Shown here one piece after another: positions 1 through 9,290 of a DNA stretch of 64,000 nucleotides. The position numbers were made by a program, and so were the translations under genes. The number at the start of each line of letters is the position of its first letter. The first letter of the stretch is position 1. Origin of the DNA: Candidatus Xiphinematobacter sp. (lineage in GTDB: Bacteria > Verrucomicrobiota > Verrucomicrobiia > Chthoniobacterales > Xiphinematobacteraceae); NCBI GenBank assembly GCA_016766635.1, contig CP068473.1, positions 616,673 through 680,672 of the forward strand, read 5' to 3'. The notes below the pieces were generated by a model. It was not told the DNA's origin. It did no database searches and saw nothing but the letters and a program-made list of their open reading frames with translations.

Positions 1-1189
1 AAAAAAACGGGTCCAGCATCAAGTTGTGTAAGTCGGGCTTGTTTTCGTATGCTTGCTTTATATGGCTAAGGAACTGAGCCCGAATGATGCAACCACCACG
101 CCACACAGCAACAATATCAGAAAAGTTTAGATTCCAGCGGTAGTGCTTACTAGCCTTTGCAAGGAGATTCATGCCCTGTGCATAGTTGACAATCTTGGAA
201 GCGTAGAGTGCGTTCCCTACTGCATTTATCAGGCTCTTGCGGTCACCCACAAATGGCCTTCTGGGAGGAGCGGACAAAACTTGGGAGGCAACCAGACGTT
301 CTTCCCTGCTGGATGAAAGAACACGCACCTCCATTGCAGCATACAGGATTCCGATAGCAATACCCTGGTCAACTGCACTAGCAATTGCCCACTTTCCTGT
401 CCCTTTTTGCCCTGCCCTATCGAGGATAACTTCCACAATGGGCTTGCCGGTGTCCGGATCCATTGTATTAAGAATCTGGGCGGTGATTCCAACTAGATAG
501 CTGCTGAGTTCTCCATTGTTCCATCTGGAAAAGACTTCATGGAGTTCTGAATGGGAAAGCCCCAGTACGTTCTTGAGAATGGCATAAGCTTCGCAAATAA
601 GCTGCATGTCGCCGTACTCAATGCCGTTATGAACCATCTTTACATAATGCCCAGCCCCGTCGGGTCCCATGTAGAGACAACAGGGCTCAGATCCCACAAC
701 CGCTGCAATCCTTTTCAGAATTAGACTGATTACTTTCCAGGAGTCCGGAGAACCTCCCGGCATAAGTGCGGGACCCTTGAGGGCTCCCTCTGCACCGCCA
801 GAGATTCCACAGCCAATAAAATGAATGGACTTCTTACGCAACAACGCCTTTTCTCGTCGCCGAGTGTCTTTCCAAAGAGAGTTACCCCCATCGACGATGA
901 TATCTCCTGGGTCCAACAAGGAAGCTAATTGGTTAATGGTAGTGTCTGTAGCTAGGCCTGCCTTTACCATAAGTATGATTTTACGTGGCCTTGCTAACGA
1001 GTGAACAAAGCTATCGAGAGAATAGGTCGGTAAAATTCGCCTCCCCCTCGCATGACCTGCAGCGAAGCGCTCGGTAACTGCTCGGGTACGGTTAAACACG
1101 CTGATGAGGAACCCCCTATTTTCTAGGTTGAGAGCGAGATTTGCCCCCATAACAGCAAGGCCAATCAGCCCAACATCACTCTTACTCAT
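1..1189 (-). CDS. gnd: 6-phosphogluconate dehydrogenase, decarboxylating (3' end cut by window)
   Basis: Oxidative pentose phosphate enzyme that converts 6-phosphogluconate to ribulose 5-phosphate with NADP+. Reading from an ATG at 1189, the N-terminus has a dinucleotide-binding fold (GLAVMG at residues 10-15). It is followed by IVDGGNSLW, the GISGGAEGA substrate loop, the catalytic segment YVKMVHNGIEYGDMQ, and the family signature ILDRAGQKGTGKW near residue 260. About 396 codons are present, and the frame is still open at base 1, so only the C-terminal tail (usual length about 470-480) is missing. No internal stop or frameshift was seen. It is divergent from ilvN across a 444-bp gap. The family assignment is secure. 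Confidence 0.95.
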   Translation of the reverse strand, partial: MSKSDVGLIGLAVMGANLALNLENRGFLISVFNRTRAVTERFAAGHARGRRILPTYSLDSFVHSLARPRKIILMVKAGLATDTTINQLASLLDPGDIIVDGGNSLWKDTRRREKALLRKKSIHFIGCGISGGAEGALKGPALMPGGSPDSWKVISLILKRIAAVVGSEPCCLYMGPDGAGHYVKMVHNGIEYGDMQLICEAYAILKNVLGLSHSELHEVFSRWNNGELSSYLVGITAQILNTMDPDTGKPIVEVILDRAGQKGTGKWAIASAVDQGIAIGILYAAMEVRVLSSSREERLVASQVLSAPPRRPFVGDRKSLINAVGNALYASKIVNYAQGMNLLAKASKHYRWNLNFSDIVAVWRGGCIIRAQFLSHIKQAYENKPDLHNLMLDPFF

Positions 1190-1633
1190 AAGGTAAGTTC
1201 GTCATCCAGTTCACTGAGTATAGATACACCTACGGCCAATATACCTACGGCCAAAAGGGGAAAGATCCCACACCCCGCGCACAGCTTTCAAGGAAAATGG
1301 GAACATTCTAAGTACTCTCCTTTACTCAAAGTTTTTTCCTCTCGCAAGCTCGACCTCCTACACCAACACAAAGAAGAGTAGAACTATACTCACCTCTCAC
1401 CTCAGTTCCCCCACAACACAAAACTGGTGAGAATGCTTGTTGTTCTACCCTCTTTTTTATTCTTTTTTTCTTCCTATCCCTGGATCAGAGTTCTCTTGCG
1501 CAGGGCCTTGCTCGGGAACAAGGTATGTAACAAGACTCTTTACAGCTAACACCTTTGATATGTCGTCGATAAACCAGCTTTCGATTGACGAATCACCTGT
1601 TTGCAGCAAGAGTGGGTTCGTTCGGATTCGGAT
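1190..1633. other. Intergenic region between gnd and ilvN
   Basis: This 444-bp divergent gap holds no gene I can support. It should carry the promoters for gnd (leftward) and the ilvN-ilvC pair (rightward), but no convincing -35/-10 pair or attenuator-like leader peptide was recognised. It contains a 15-bp near-perfect tandem repeat at 1225-1254 and a T-rich stretch at 1454-1472. Confidence 0.5.
1225..1254. repeat. 15-bp tandem duplication upstream of gnd
   Basis: Two adjacent copies, 1225-1239 and 1240-1254, share ACCTACGGCCAA and differ at a single base. The repeat lies 36 bp upstream of the gnd start codon, so it could also affect that promoter. Confidence 0.8.
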
Positions 1634-2155
1634 ATGTGTCACACTATTACAGTAGTCGTCGAAAACAGATTTGGGGTGCTCGGCCGTGTTGTGGGGGTGT
1701 TTAGTGGGCGGGGTTTTAATATTGAAGGCCTCAACGTAAGTCCTGCTAGGGATCCCTCTACCTCCCGTATGACCATTACTCTCCGTGGAGACGGTAAGAT
1801 ATTGGAGCAAGTTACCCATCATTTAGAAAAGTTAGTGGATGTTATCAGTGTTAGACACCATCGAGATAGAGAATACATAGGCCGAGAGCTAGTGCTTCTA
1901 CGTGTGTGTGCGGATCTTAAGACCCGCACAGAGGTGATACAGATTTGTGAAGTTTTTCGCGCGAAAGTCATAGACGTGCATCCTACCGAACTCACCATCG
2001 AGCTCTCTGGATCAGAAATCAAGATTGCCAGGTTTCTCGGCCTTATGGAGACTTTTAAAATTGAGGAGCTCGTCAGAACTGGGCAGGTGGTCCTTCCCAG
2101 TCCTCCTGGTCCTTCCCAGTCCTCCTTGAGGAGGACGTCCCACATCCTACATTGA
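1634..2155 (+). CDS. ilvN: Acetolactate synthase small (regulatory) subunit
   Basis: Regulatory subunit of acetohydroxyacid synthase, the first common enzyme of isoleucine and valine synthesis; it binds valine for feedback control. The N-terminal ACT domain is clear (HTITVVVENRFGVLGRVVGVF, then FNIEGLNV), followed by the small-subunit C-terminal domain ending near EELVRTG. I chose the ATG at 1634 over the upstream TTG at 1601 because family members begin right before this HTI segment. The gene lies 9 bp before ilvC, so the two are probably co-transcribed. The catalytic subunit ilvB is not in the window. The last 13 residues are an extension caused by a 19-bp tandem duplication at 2089-2126 (see findings). 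Confidence 0.93.
   Translation: MCHTITVVVENRFGVLGRVVGVFSGRGFNIEGLNVSPARDPSTSRMTITLRGDGKILEQVTHHLEKLVDVISVRHHRDREYIGRELVLLRVCADLKTRTEVIQICEVFRAKVIDVHPTELTIELSGSEIKIARFLGLMETFKIEELVRTGQVVLPSPPGPSQSSLRRTSHILH
2089..2126. repeat. 19-bp perfect tandem duplication in the 3' end of ilvN
   Basis: Copies at 2089-2107 and 2108-2126 are identical (GGTCCTTCCCAGTCCTCCT). With one copy, the frame would meet TGA directly after the unit. The second copy, 19 bp and not a multiple of three, carries translation past that stop to the TGA at 2153-2155. Confidence 0.95.
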
Positions 2156-2164
2156 TTTCTCAAT

Positions 2165-3190
2165 ATGCCAGCCAAAATATATACTGAAGAAGATGCGGAC
2201 TTAAAGGTACTCTCCGGTAAGACTGTTGCTGTGATTGGATTTGGGTCCCAGGGGCATGCCCATGCGCTCAATCTTAAGGAAAGTGGAGTCCATGTCATTG
2301 TTGGGCTTTATCCGGAGAGCAGAAGTCGCATTGCAGCAGAAGACCTTGGGTTTGAAGTGTGCGATACCGCGGAGGCTGTACAAAAGGGTGACATTCTATT
2401 TATTGCTGTACCTGACCTGAAAATAGCGGGTGTTTATGAAAACGACATTGCTCCTCATTTGCATCCGAACAAGACACTGCTTTTTAGCCATGGTTTCGCC
2501 ATTCATTTTCGCACCATCGTGCCAGAGGACAATATGGATATCCTCATGGTCGCCCCCAAAGGGCCAGGTCATCTTGTCAGACGTCTATTCACTGAGGGGA
2601 GGGGGGTACCTGCACTCATTGCTGTCTACCAGAATCCTAGCAAGTATGCTAAGGAGGTGGCGCTTGCTTGGGCAAAGGGAATCGGTAGTACCAGGGCCGG
2701 CGTTTTTGAAACGACCTTCAAAGAGGAGACAGAGACCGACCTGTTCGGTGAGCAGACGGTACTCTGTGGTGGAGTCTCTGCGTTAATCCAAAGGGGATAT
2801 GAAACCCTTGTCGAGGCTGGCTATCAACCTGAAATGGCCTATTTCGAAGTTCTTCATGAGCTGAAGCTTATTGTCGATCTTATCAATGAATCTGGGATTA
2901 GTGGGATGCGCTTTTCGATCTCGGAAACTGCAAAGTACGGTGACGTGACCGTTGGGCCTCAAATTATTGACATGTCCGTGAAGGAGCGGATGCGAACTGC
3001 CTTAAAAAATATCCAAAGTGGAAAATTCGCGAACGACTGGATTTGTGAATATAAGTCTGGTCTCGAGAAGTACAGAGCCTTGCTGGCCGCTGGAGAAGAG
3101 CATCCTATTGAAAAAGTGGGCAGTCGCTTGCGCGCTTTGATGCCGTGGATTCAAAGGAGGAACATAAAGGGGGCGCAAGCATCTTACTGA
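2165..3190 (+). CDS. ilvC: Ketol-acid reductoisomerase (class I)
   Basis: Converts acetolactate or acetohydroxybutyrate to the dihydroxy acids of valine and isoleucine synthesis, using NAD(P)H and Mg2+. The Rossmann motif GFGSQGHAHA is at residues 23-32, followed by the cofactor loop VGLYPESRSR. The loop GPGHLVRR and the metal and substrate residues in KEETETDLFGEQ and YFEVLHELKLIVDL are all present, as is SETAKYGD. At 341 residues it is the usual class I length. The cofactor loop is a slight variant of the common VGLRxGS form, so NADPH versus NADH preference cannot be read off. The 3' end overlaps the convergent polX gene by 7 bp. Confidence 0.97.
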   Translation: MPAKIYTEEDADLKVLSGKTVAVIGFGSQGHAHALNLKESGVHVIVGLYPESRSRIAAEDLGFEVCDTAEAVQKGDILFIAVPDLKIAGVYENDIAPHLHPNKTLLFSHGFAIHFRTIVPEDNMDILMVAPKGPGHLVRRLFTEGRGVPALIAVYQNPSKYAKEVALAWAKGIGSTRAGVFETTFKEETETDLFGEQTVLCGGVSALIQRGYETLVEAGYQPEMAYFEVLHELKLIVDLINESGISGMRFSISETAKYGDVTVGPQIIDMSVKERMRTALKNIQSGKFANDWICEYKSGLEKYRALLAAGEEHPIEKVGSRLRALMPWIQRRNIKGAQASY

Positions 3191-4947
3191 GAGAGCCTTC
3201 CTCGTTTGGCCCTGAGGGCGGTCTCCATCGCGGAAGGTGTCAGGCAGTTTGCCACGTCTTGTACAGTCAGCCATCCCTTGCGAGCGCTGCAAACCCCAAA
3301 GGACACGTCCTGGATACCTCTAGCTGAATGAGCGTCTGGATTGATTATGCACCTCACTTTTTTCTCACGGGCAAGTGGCCACCAGCTGTAGTCCATGTCC
3401 AGACGGTTTGGATTGGCGTTGAGCTCGATCCACGTACCTGTCGAGGCTGCAGCCTCAATTACCGCTGGAATATCGACCCGATAAGGCGACCTCCTAAGGA
3501 GTAGACGACCAGTTAAGTGGCCAAGCACAGTGACATACGGATTGGACAACGCGCGGATTATACGGCGTGTCATCGCTGCTGCTGACAGAGAGAAAGAAGT
3601 GTGGACGGAGGCTATAACGTAGTCCAGGGAAGCAAGTACTTCATCCGAAAAATCGAGAGCACCGTCTCTCAGGATATCGCACTCGGTTCCAGAAAAAAGA
3701 TGAAACTGCTTATAACTAGCGTTCAATCGCAAGATTGCCTTGCGCTGTTCCATGAGGGCGCTCTCACTGAGACCATGTGCCCGTATCAGGCTTTTGCTGT
3801 GATCAGAAATTCCCAGGTACTGAAAGCCAAGTCTCATGCCTGCCTCAGCCATACTTGTCAGAGAATCGCGCCCATCGCTATCGGTAGTATGACAGTGGAA
3901 GGCCCCTTTGAGGTCTTTCATCTCCACCAGGGAAGGGATACTCCTCGCCGCTGCGGCAGAAAATTCTCCGTGATCTTCTCGTAATTCTGGAGGAATAAAC
4001 TGTAGGTCTAGGGCCCTATAAATATCGGCCTCATTGTCTACACTAGGAATTACTCGCTTTTGGATGCGTTTCTTCAATGGGGTGAACCCATATTCATTGA
4101 GAGACCATCCATGTCTTAAAGCCAGCGAGCGTGATCTTACATTATGCTCCTTACTGCCTGTAAAATAGGCCAGAGCAAATGGATATTCTTCTTTCGTCAC
4201 CACGCGTAGGTCGCAAGGCATGCCACCCTTTAGTCGAACGGTGCATTTAGTAACCCCCTTAGCTAGGATGCTCTCTACCCATGGATGGGATAGAAAAAAA
4301 GATAGAATCCGGCTGCTGGCTTTTCCAGCTACTACAAGATCAATATCGTGAACAGTATCCTTGCCTCGGCGTAAGCTACCTGCATAGGTAGCCAGCGAAA
4401 CTTCACCCAATTTCTTTAACTCCTCAACTAGCCCAATGGCCAATGGCAAAGCCTGCACCGATAGGAATTTTCTAGCATTGCGACGTGTGTCCTCTAGGGA
4501 TTGTAACAACTTTCTGGAGGTTTTTTTTCCAAATCCAGGGAGTGTTATGAGCTTTCCCTCTCGGCACATCCTTTCTAAAGAGGTAACGGAGGTTACTCCC
4601 AACCTCTCGTAAAGGACTTTAATTCTCCTGATACCAAGTCCAGGAATATCAAGGAGCGTAAGGATATCTCGAGGAAGTTCCTTACACAGTTCTTCATAAA
4701 ACCTAAGATGCCCCGTCTGTGTGAGTTCAGATATTTTCTTAGCAATGGATGCTCCTACTCCCTCAATCGCTCTTACCTGCTCTTCGGTAGCCTCGGCAAG
4801 TTTCCAATGAATCCTAGACAATGTCTTGGAAGCGCGCAAATAGGCCCTTGTCTTAAAAGAATTTTTCTCTCCTTTAAGCTCCAGAAGCAGGGCAATGTCG
4901 TTAAGCACGCGGCAATAATCTTCATTGGTTAGCAGCTCGGAAGGCAT
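3184..4947 (-). CDS. polX: DNA polymerase X with PHP exonuclease domain
   Basis: Family X polymerase for gap filling in base-excision repair, with a C-terminal PHP phosphoesterase. In order: N-terminal 8-kDa/HhH region (about 1-150, with [12 protein letters not shown] and [12 protein letters not shown]), polymerase palm with GSLRR at 190-194, metal aspartates D201 and D203 (HDID) and D246 (CDLRV). The PHP domain runs from about residue 350 with HCHTTDSDG (H351, H353), DHSK, GTECDIL, ASVHTSF, LGHLTGR and NPDAHS. All expected metal ligands of both domains are visible, so both activities look intact. The 587-residue length fits bacterial PolX. Its 3' end overlaps ilvC; its 5' end abuts a small unknown ORF. 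Confidence 0.95.
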   Translation of the reverse strand: MPSELLTNEDYCRVLNDIALLLELKGEKNSFKTRAYLRASKTLSRIHWKLAEATEEQVRAIEGVGASIAKKISELTQTGHLRFYEELCKELPRDILTLLDIPGLGIRRIKVLYERLGVTSVTSLERMCREGKLITLPGFGKKTSRKLLQSLEDTRRNARKFLSVQALPLAIGLVEELKKLGEVSLATYAGSLRRGKDTVHDIDLVVAGKASSRILSFFLSHPWVESILAKGVTKCTVRLKGGMPCDLRVVTKEEYPFALAYFTGSKEHNVRSRSLALRHGWSLNEYGFTPLKKRIQKRVIPSVDNEADIYRALDLQFIPPELREDHGEFSAAAARSIPSLVEMKDLKGAFHCHTTDSDGRDSLTSMAEAGMRLGFQYLGISDHSKSLIRAHGLSESALMEQRKAILRLNASYKQFHLFSGTECDILRDGALDFSDEVLASLDYVIASVHTSFSLSAAAMTRRIIRALSNPYVTVLGHLTGRLLLRRSPYRVDIPAVIEAAASTGTWIELNANPNRLDMDYSWWPLAREKKVRCIINPDAHSARGIQDVSFGVCSARKGWLTVQDVANCLTPSAMETALRAKRGRLSQ

Positions 4948-5272
4948 AAAAACAGGTAGAATGACTAGAACAATTAATGAAATGACTACCGTAACGCGTG
5001 CTCAGCGGCAGATAACAAGACAGCCCCCCCCCGGCCAGCATAGCCCCCAACGTGCTCGCGCGTACCAGTACGGTAGGCTCGACAGTCTGGGCTTGACTCT
5101 CAAGGAATTCTTGAAAGAGGTTATGGAGCAACACGAGGCTTGTGGGACGTCTTTTTTCCAATCCATCAAGAACTTGGTCCTCAAAAGGCTTCTGCACCCA
5201 TTTTTGCCTATATTTTATCTCTTCTAGCAATAAGTCTTGCAGCGGTTCCAGTATCTTCAGAGGATCGGGCAT
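4922..5272 (-). CDS. Hypothetical small protein upstream of polX, with a G9 tract
   Basis: An open frame of 116 codons starts MPDPLKILEPLQDLLLEEIK and reads as a plausible helical protein for about 75 residues. I recognise no family. It then crosses a run of nine G (5024-5032 on the plus strand as C). As written, the tail turns cysteine- and serine-rich and overlaps the start of polX by 26 bp. One extra G would instead give a tail ending AAEHALR with a stop at 4986-4988, just ahead of polX. That shorter form looks more natural, so the annotated end is doubtful. It may be a real small gene co-transcribed with polX, a decayed remnant, or chance. Confidence 0.35.
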   Translation of the reverse strand: MPDPLKILEPLQDLLLEEIKYRQKWVQKPFEDQVLDGLEKRRPTSLVLLHNLFQEFLESQAQTVEPTVLVRASTLGAMLAGGGLSCYLPLSTRYGSHFINCSSHSTCFYAFRAANQ

Positions 5273-5462
5273 GCTAAAGGCTACGGAGGATGTATGGGCT
5301 CACTTGAGCATATGGTAAGCAGGTGCGTTATGATGTTCTCCGTCCATAGCGCGTTTGCTATACTTTCCGCGAGTACCAGCCCGTCGTGGCACGTAAGGAG
5401 GACATCCCTTTTGGATCTCCGATACACCAGGTAGATTTTGGTAATCATCGTGGGCTAACTTT

Positions 5463-6764
5463 ATGGTATCCGTTGGTGTAGGACTAGCTGGGTTTGGGAC
5501 CGTTGGTGCAGGGGTCTTCCGGGCACTCAAACAAAACGGCGGCCTACTTGCGCAGAGGGCCGGTGCACACTTTGAGATACGGCGCATTGTCCTACGTGAC
5601 CCTAGCAAAAGCCGACCCTTTCCCATCCCCATGGAGATAGTAACTACTAGGTGGCAGGACCTAGTGACAGATCCTAAAATTTCCATTGTCATCGAATTGA
5701 TGGGGGGTACCAAGGAACCTCTTGCTCTTTTCCAGTCTGCTATTGCCGCAAGAAAGCCAGTTGTCACAGGAAACAAGGCTTTGTTGGCCGAACATGGCGC
5801 TGAGATCTTTAAACTATCTCGATCCGCCAACACACCCATCTTTTACGAAGCAGCCGTCGCTGGCGGTGTGCCGATCATCAAGTCTATTCGAGAAGCCTTT
5901 ATCGGAAACCGTTTTGAGTCTATACACGGCATCCTTAACGGGACCAGCAATTACGTTCTAAGCCGGATGACAGAATCCGAAATGGATCTTCATCAAGCCC
6001 TTCGTGAGGCACAATCCCTTGGCCTCGCCGAGGCCGACCCTTCCTTAGACCTTAACGGGTGGGACGCTGCTCATAAAACCATTTTGTTAGCTTCCCTTGC
6101 CTACGGATTCTGGATAGGTACCTGTGACGTCGAGGTGGGGGGAATTGACAACCTTAGTTCCATTGATATTCGATTTGCCCGCCAATTAGGCTACAGAATT
6201 AAGCTGCTCTCCTCTATTCGTTCGCACTCGGATCGAGAAATTGAGATTTCGGTAGGTCCGGCCCTAATCCCAGAAACCCACGTTCTTGCGTCCGTCGATG
6301 GTGCCTTCAATGCAATCCTTGTCCGTGGAGACATAGTTGGCGAGAGCCTTTTCTACGGTCATGGGGCAGGAGAGCTTCCCACCGCAAGCGCTGTACTAGG
6401 GAACCTGGCAGAGGCCGCTCTCTCTCTTTCTTCCCCAACCTCTGTTAACTTCAGCCCTCATAATTTCTATGGTTGTGTCAAAAATCCTAACTTCTGTTCG
6501 GCCTTATCCTACTTACGACTAGTGGTTGATAACAGTCAGCCAAAAGTTCTTGCTCAGATCACTGGTATTCTCGGGGATGTAGAAATCGGGATTGCATCTT
6601 TTATTCAATTAGTCGGGCAAGATGGTCATCAGACTTCTCTGGTGCTTATGCTCCAAACAGCAGTGGTGGGAGTAACCAGAAAGGCAATTCGGCAAATCGC
6701 TACCTTGCCATGTATTAAGGAGAAACCTGTACTACTGCGTGTCGAGCATTTTGCATTGAAATGA
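5463..6764 (+). CDS. hom: Homoserine dehydrogenase with ACT domain
   Basis: Reduces aspartate semialdehyde to homoserine, the branch step to threonine and methionine. The NAD(P)-binding motif GLAGFGTVGAGV lies at the N-terminus. It is followed by ELMGGTKEP, the GNKALLAEHG lysine segment, and the family signature around GGVPIIKSIREAF and HGILNGTSNYVLSRM. A C-terminal ACT domain (about residues 345-433, starting RLVVDNSQPKVLAQI) suggests threonine feedback inhibition. The 433-residue length is typical. It is first in a hom-thrC-lysC run and overlaps thrC by 4 bp (ATGA), indicating translational coupling. Confidence 0.97.
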   Translation: MVSVGVGLAGFGTVGAGVFRALKQNGGLLAQRAGAHFEIRRIVLRDPSKSRPFPIPMEIVTTRWQDLVTDPKISIVIELMGGTKEPLALFQSAIAARKPVVTGNKALLAEHGAEIFKLSRSANTPIFYEAAVAGGVPIIKSIREAFIGNRFESIHGILNGTSNYVLSRMTESEMDLHQALREAQSLGLAEADPSLDLNGWDAAHKTILLASLAYGFWIGTCDVEVGGIDNLSSIDIRFARQLGYRIKLLSSIRSHSDREIEISVGPALIPETHVLASVDGAFNAILVRGDIVGESLFYGHGAGELPTASAVLGNLAEAALSLSSPTSVNFSPHNFYGCVKNPNFCSALSYLRLVVDNSQPKVLAQITGILGDVEIGIASFIQLVGQDGHQTSLVLMLQTAVVGVTRKAIRQIATLPCIKEKPVLLRVEHFALK

Positions 6765-7855
6765 AACAGCCCGCATGGCAAGGTCATGGAATCATTAATC
6801 GCTATCGGCATCTACTGCCACTGCAAGCCTCCACTCCAGTGGTCTCTCTAGGCGAGGGATCAACCCCATTAGTGTATTCTTCCTGGTTGAGTAAGTCCGT
6901 TGGAGAAGGGAATGAAGTATATATTAAGTGCGAAGGACTCAACCCAACGGGGTCCTTTAAGGATCGAGGAATGACGGTCGCCATTTCAGAGGCGGTAGAG
7001 CGTCATGTTCAGATCGTGATCTGTGCCTCTACGGGGAATACTTCTGCGGCGGCTGCCGCCTATGCAGCTCGTGCTGGGCTCTCCTGTGTTGTCCTCCTAC
7101 CTCATGGGCAAATAGCTGCTGGTAAGCTGCTTCAGGCATTTCTTTGCGGCGCGAAAATTATTTCCCTACATGGCAGTTTTGACGATGCACTAAACATCAT
7201 CCGGCAACTCTCCAGAGATCCTATAGTAGAAATTGTCAACTCAATTAACCCCTTACGTATTGAGGGACAGAAAACTGCTGCTTTTGAGGTGGTAGACGAA
7301 CTGGGAGAAGCGCCAGATTTTCACTTTTTGCCGATTGGAAACGCCGGAAATATTACGGCCTATTGGCGTGGCTATCGTGAGTACTTTACTTCCGGAAAAT
7401 GTGGCATCTTACCCAAAATGATTGGCTTTCAGGCTCTGGGTGCCGCTCCGCTAGTCCTTAGACATATTGTACCGAATCCTGACACTGTTGCTTCCGCCAT
7501 TCGGATTGGTAATCCTGCTAGCTGGAGATCAGCTGCCTCTGCTCTTAAACAATCTCGCGGATTTGTAGATACCGTCACCGACACTGAGATCCTCTCTGCG
7601 CAGGTTCAACTTGCCAGGAAAGAGGGAATTTTTGTAGAGCCTGCGAGTGCTGCCTCCATCGCCGGGCTGCTCAAGTGTGTTGCCTTATGCCCAGAGCGAT
7701 CCATTATCCAGAAGGTGCAGGAAGGCGCTCGCATTGTCTGTACAGTAACCGGGCATGGTCTGAAAGATCCCAATACTCCGGTGGGAACTGACATGTGTCC
7801 CATTGAATCGGACGCTACGGTAGATTCAGTTCGAAACATTTTGGAGATAGGGTAA
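6761..7855 (+). CDS. thrC: Threonine synthase
   Basis: PLP enzyme that converts O-phosphohomoserine to threonine. The PLP lysine is K67 within LNPTGSFKDRG, and the phosphate-binding STGNTSAAAAAYAARAG follows. The length of 364 residues matches the short bacterial type. Its start overlaps the hom stop by 4 bp, and lysC follows 10 bp later, so the three genes are very likely one transcript. The homoserine kinase needed to make its substrate (thrB) is encoded 15 kb away in this window, so the complete homoserine-to-threonine route is present. Confidence 0.96.
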   Translation: MKQPAWQGHGIINRYRHLLPLQASTPVVSLGEGSTPLVYSSWLSKSVGEGNEVYIKCEGLNPTGSFKDRGMTVAISEAVERHVQIVICASTGNTSAAAAAYAARAGLSCVVLLPHGQIAAGKLLQAFLCGAKIISLHGSFDDALNIIRQLSRDPIVEIVNSINPLRIEGQKTAAFEVVDELGEAPDFHFLPIGNAGNITAYWRGYREYFTSGKCGILPKMIGFQALGAAPLVLRHIVPNPDTVASAIRIGNPASWRSAASALKQSRGFVDTVTDTEILSAQVQLARKEGIFVEPASAASIAGLLKCVALCPERSIIQKVQEGARIVCTVTGHGLKDPNTPVGTDMCPIESDATVDSVRNILEIG

Positions 7856-7865
7856 GACTCGCTCC

Positions 7866-9086
7866 ATGTCTCTCATTGTCCAAAAGTACGGGGGAACTTC
7901 TGTCAGCACCCCGCAGCGTATCAAAAAGGTCGCCTACCATATTCTGAAGACTCAGCGCACTCCCCATTCCGTTATAGCCGTAGTTTCCGCCATGTCCGGA
8001 ACAACCAGCTCTCTGATTCAATTAGCTAGGGAGATTACCCGTCATCCAACGGGGCGAGAAATGGATGCCCTGCTTGCCACGGGAGAGCAGGTCGCCACGG
8101 CGCTTACAGCTATGGCAATCAACGCGATGGGAGGGAATGCCGTACCACTAATGGGTTGGCAGGCAGGCATTCTCACGGATAGTATCCACACTAGGGCGAG
8201 AATCCGAGATATCCTTCCTAATAACCAAATCCAAGAACATCTTCAAAGAGGATCCATCGTCGTCATAGCTGGATTCCAGGGACGAACCTCTTCTGGTCAA
8301 ATCACAACACTCGGACGCGGCGGATCTGACCTAACGGCTGTCGCCATTTCTAGCGCACTTAAGGCGGACAGTTGTGAGATTTACACTGACGTAGACGGAG
8401 TTTTCACGTGCGATCCACGCATTGTCCCCAGAGCGCAAAAAATCGAGGTCGTCTCCTACGATGAGCTACTGGAAATGGCTAGCTCTGGATCCAAGGTCAT
8501 GCAATCACGATCTGTAGAATTTGCCAAGAAGTTTAACGTCCCATTCGAAGTGCGAAGCAGTCTAAATAACAATCGAGGAACTATTGTGAAAGAAGAGGCA
8601 GCTGGTATGGAGGATATCGTTGTCCGTGGGATCAGCATAGAGAAGAACCAGGCGAAAGTAACTATTTGTCAGGTCCCCGACCGTCCTGGAAGTGCATCTC
8701 ACATTTTCCATACGCTAGCTGAAACTAATATAGTTGTGGACATAATCATACAAAACGTCTCTGCGGCCGGTACGACTGATATTTCCTTTACAATGAATAA
8801 GGAAGATCTTGAAAAAATTGGACCTGCGCTTGAGTCGGCAGCATCGGAGATTGGAGCTGGAAAAATTGTCAAACATGATGGGATTGCCAAGCTCAGCGTG
8901 GTGGGAATCGGTATGCGTAGCCATTCTGGAGTCGCTGCGAAACTCTTTGAGAGTCTCAGTCAGGGCAGCATTAATATTCAGATGATTTCAACATCTGAGA
9001 TTAAAATTGCTGTGATTATTGATGAAGAACTTTCCACAAAAGCTGCTTGCCTTGTTCATAGTGCCTTTAATTTGGAAAAAAACTAA
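7866..9086 (+). CDS. lysC: Aspartate kinase
   Basis: Phosphorylates aspartate, the entry to the threonine, methionine and lysine branches. It begins MSLIVQKYGGTSV, with the catalytic KYGG motif at residues 7-10. LLATGEQVATALTAMA, TLGRGGSDLTAVA and YTDVDGVFTCDPR are all present. Two C-terminal ACT modules occupy about residues 260-400 (ITICQ-type strand VTICQVPDRPGSAS, then LSVVGIGMRSHSGV), as in monofunctional, feedback-controlled aspartate kinases. At 406 residues it is full length. It is the last gene of hom-thrC-lysC, followed by a tRNA gene on the same strand. Confidence 0.96.
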   Translation: MSLIVQKYGGTSVSTPQRIKKVAYHILKTQRTPHSVIAVVSAMSGTTSSLIQLAREITRHPTGREMDALLATGEQVATALTAMAINAMGGNAVPLMGWQAGILTDSIHTRARIRDILPNNQIQEHLQRGSIVVIAGFQGRTSSGQITTLGRGGSDLTAVAISSALKADSCEIYTDVDGVFTCDPRIVPRAQKIEVVSYDELLEMASSGSKVMQSRSVEFAKKFNVPFEVRSSLNNNRGTIVKEEAAGMEDIVVRGISIEKNQAKVTICQVPDRPGSASHIFHTLAETNIVVDIIIQNVSAAGTTDISFTMNKEDLEKIGPALESAASEIGAGKIVKHDGIAKLSVVGIGMRSHSGVAAKLFESLSQGSINIQMISTSEIKIAVIIDEELSTKAACLVHSAFNLEKN

Positions 9087-9138
9087 AAGGTTGCTATCCC
9101 AGCCGTGGTCCTCTAGATCTCAGTGCTTGCAGTGGATA

Positions 9139-9224
9139 GGATGGGTGACAGAGCGGTTTATTGTGCACGCCTGGAAAGTGTGTGTGCCCTTGCGGCACCG
9201 GGAGTTCGAATCTCCCCCCATCCG
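9139..9224 (+). tRNA. tRNA-Ser (anticodon GGA)
   Basis: An 86-nt class II cloverleaf. The acceptor stem GGATGGG pairs with CCCATCC and the discriminator is G. The anticodon stem CACGC/GTGTG closes the loop CTGGAAA (anticodon GGA). A long variable arm as expected for serine precedes the T arm GGGAG-TTCGAAT-CTCCC. The 3' CCA is not encoded. It would read UCC and UCU codons. Confidence 0.95.
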
Positions 9225-9290
9225 TGGGGGTACCGTAGCACCAACCGGGGGTAAGTTGTCTGGAGGCCAAGTACTTACTTTAGGCTCCTT

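Noticed and set aside
1437-1655. Possible leader peptide or small gene before ilvN
   Set aside because: No run of Ile, Val or Leu codons as in ilv attenuator leaders and no terminator hairpin nearby; it overlaps the start of ilvN in another frame.
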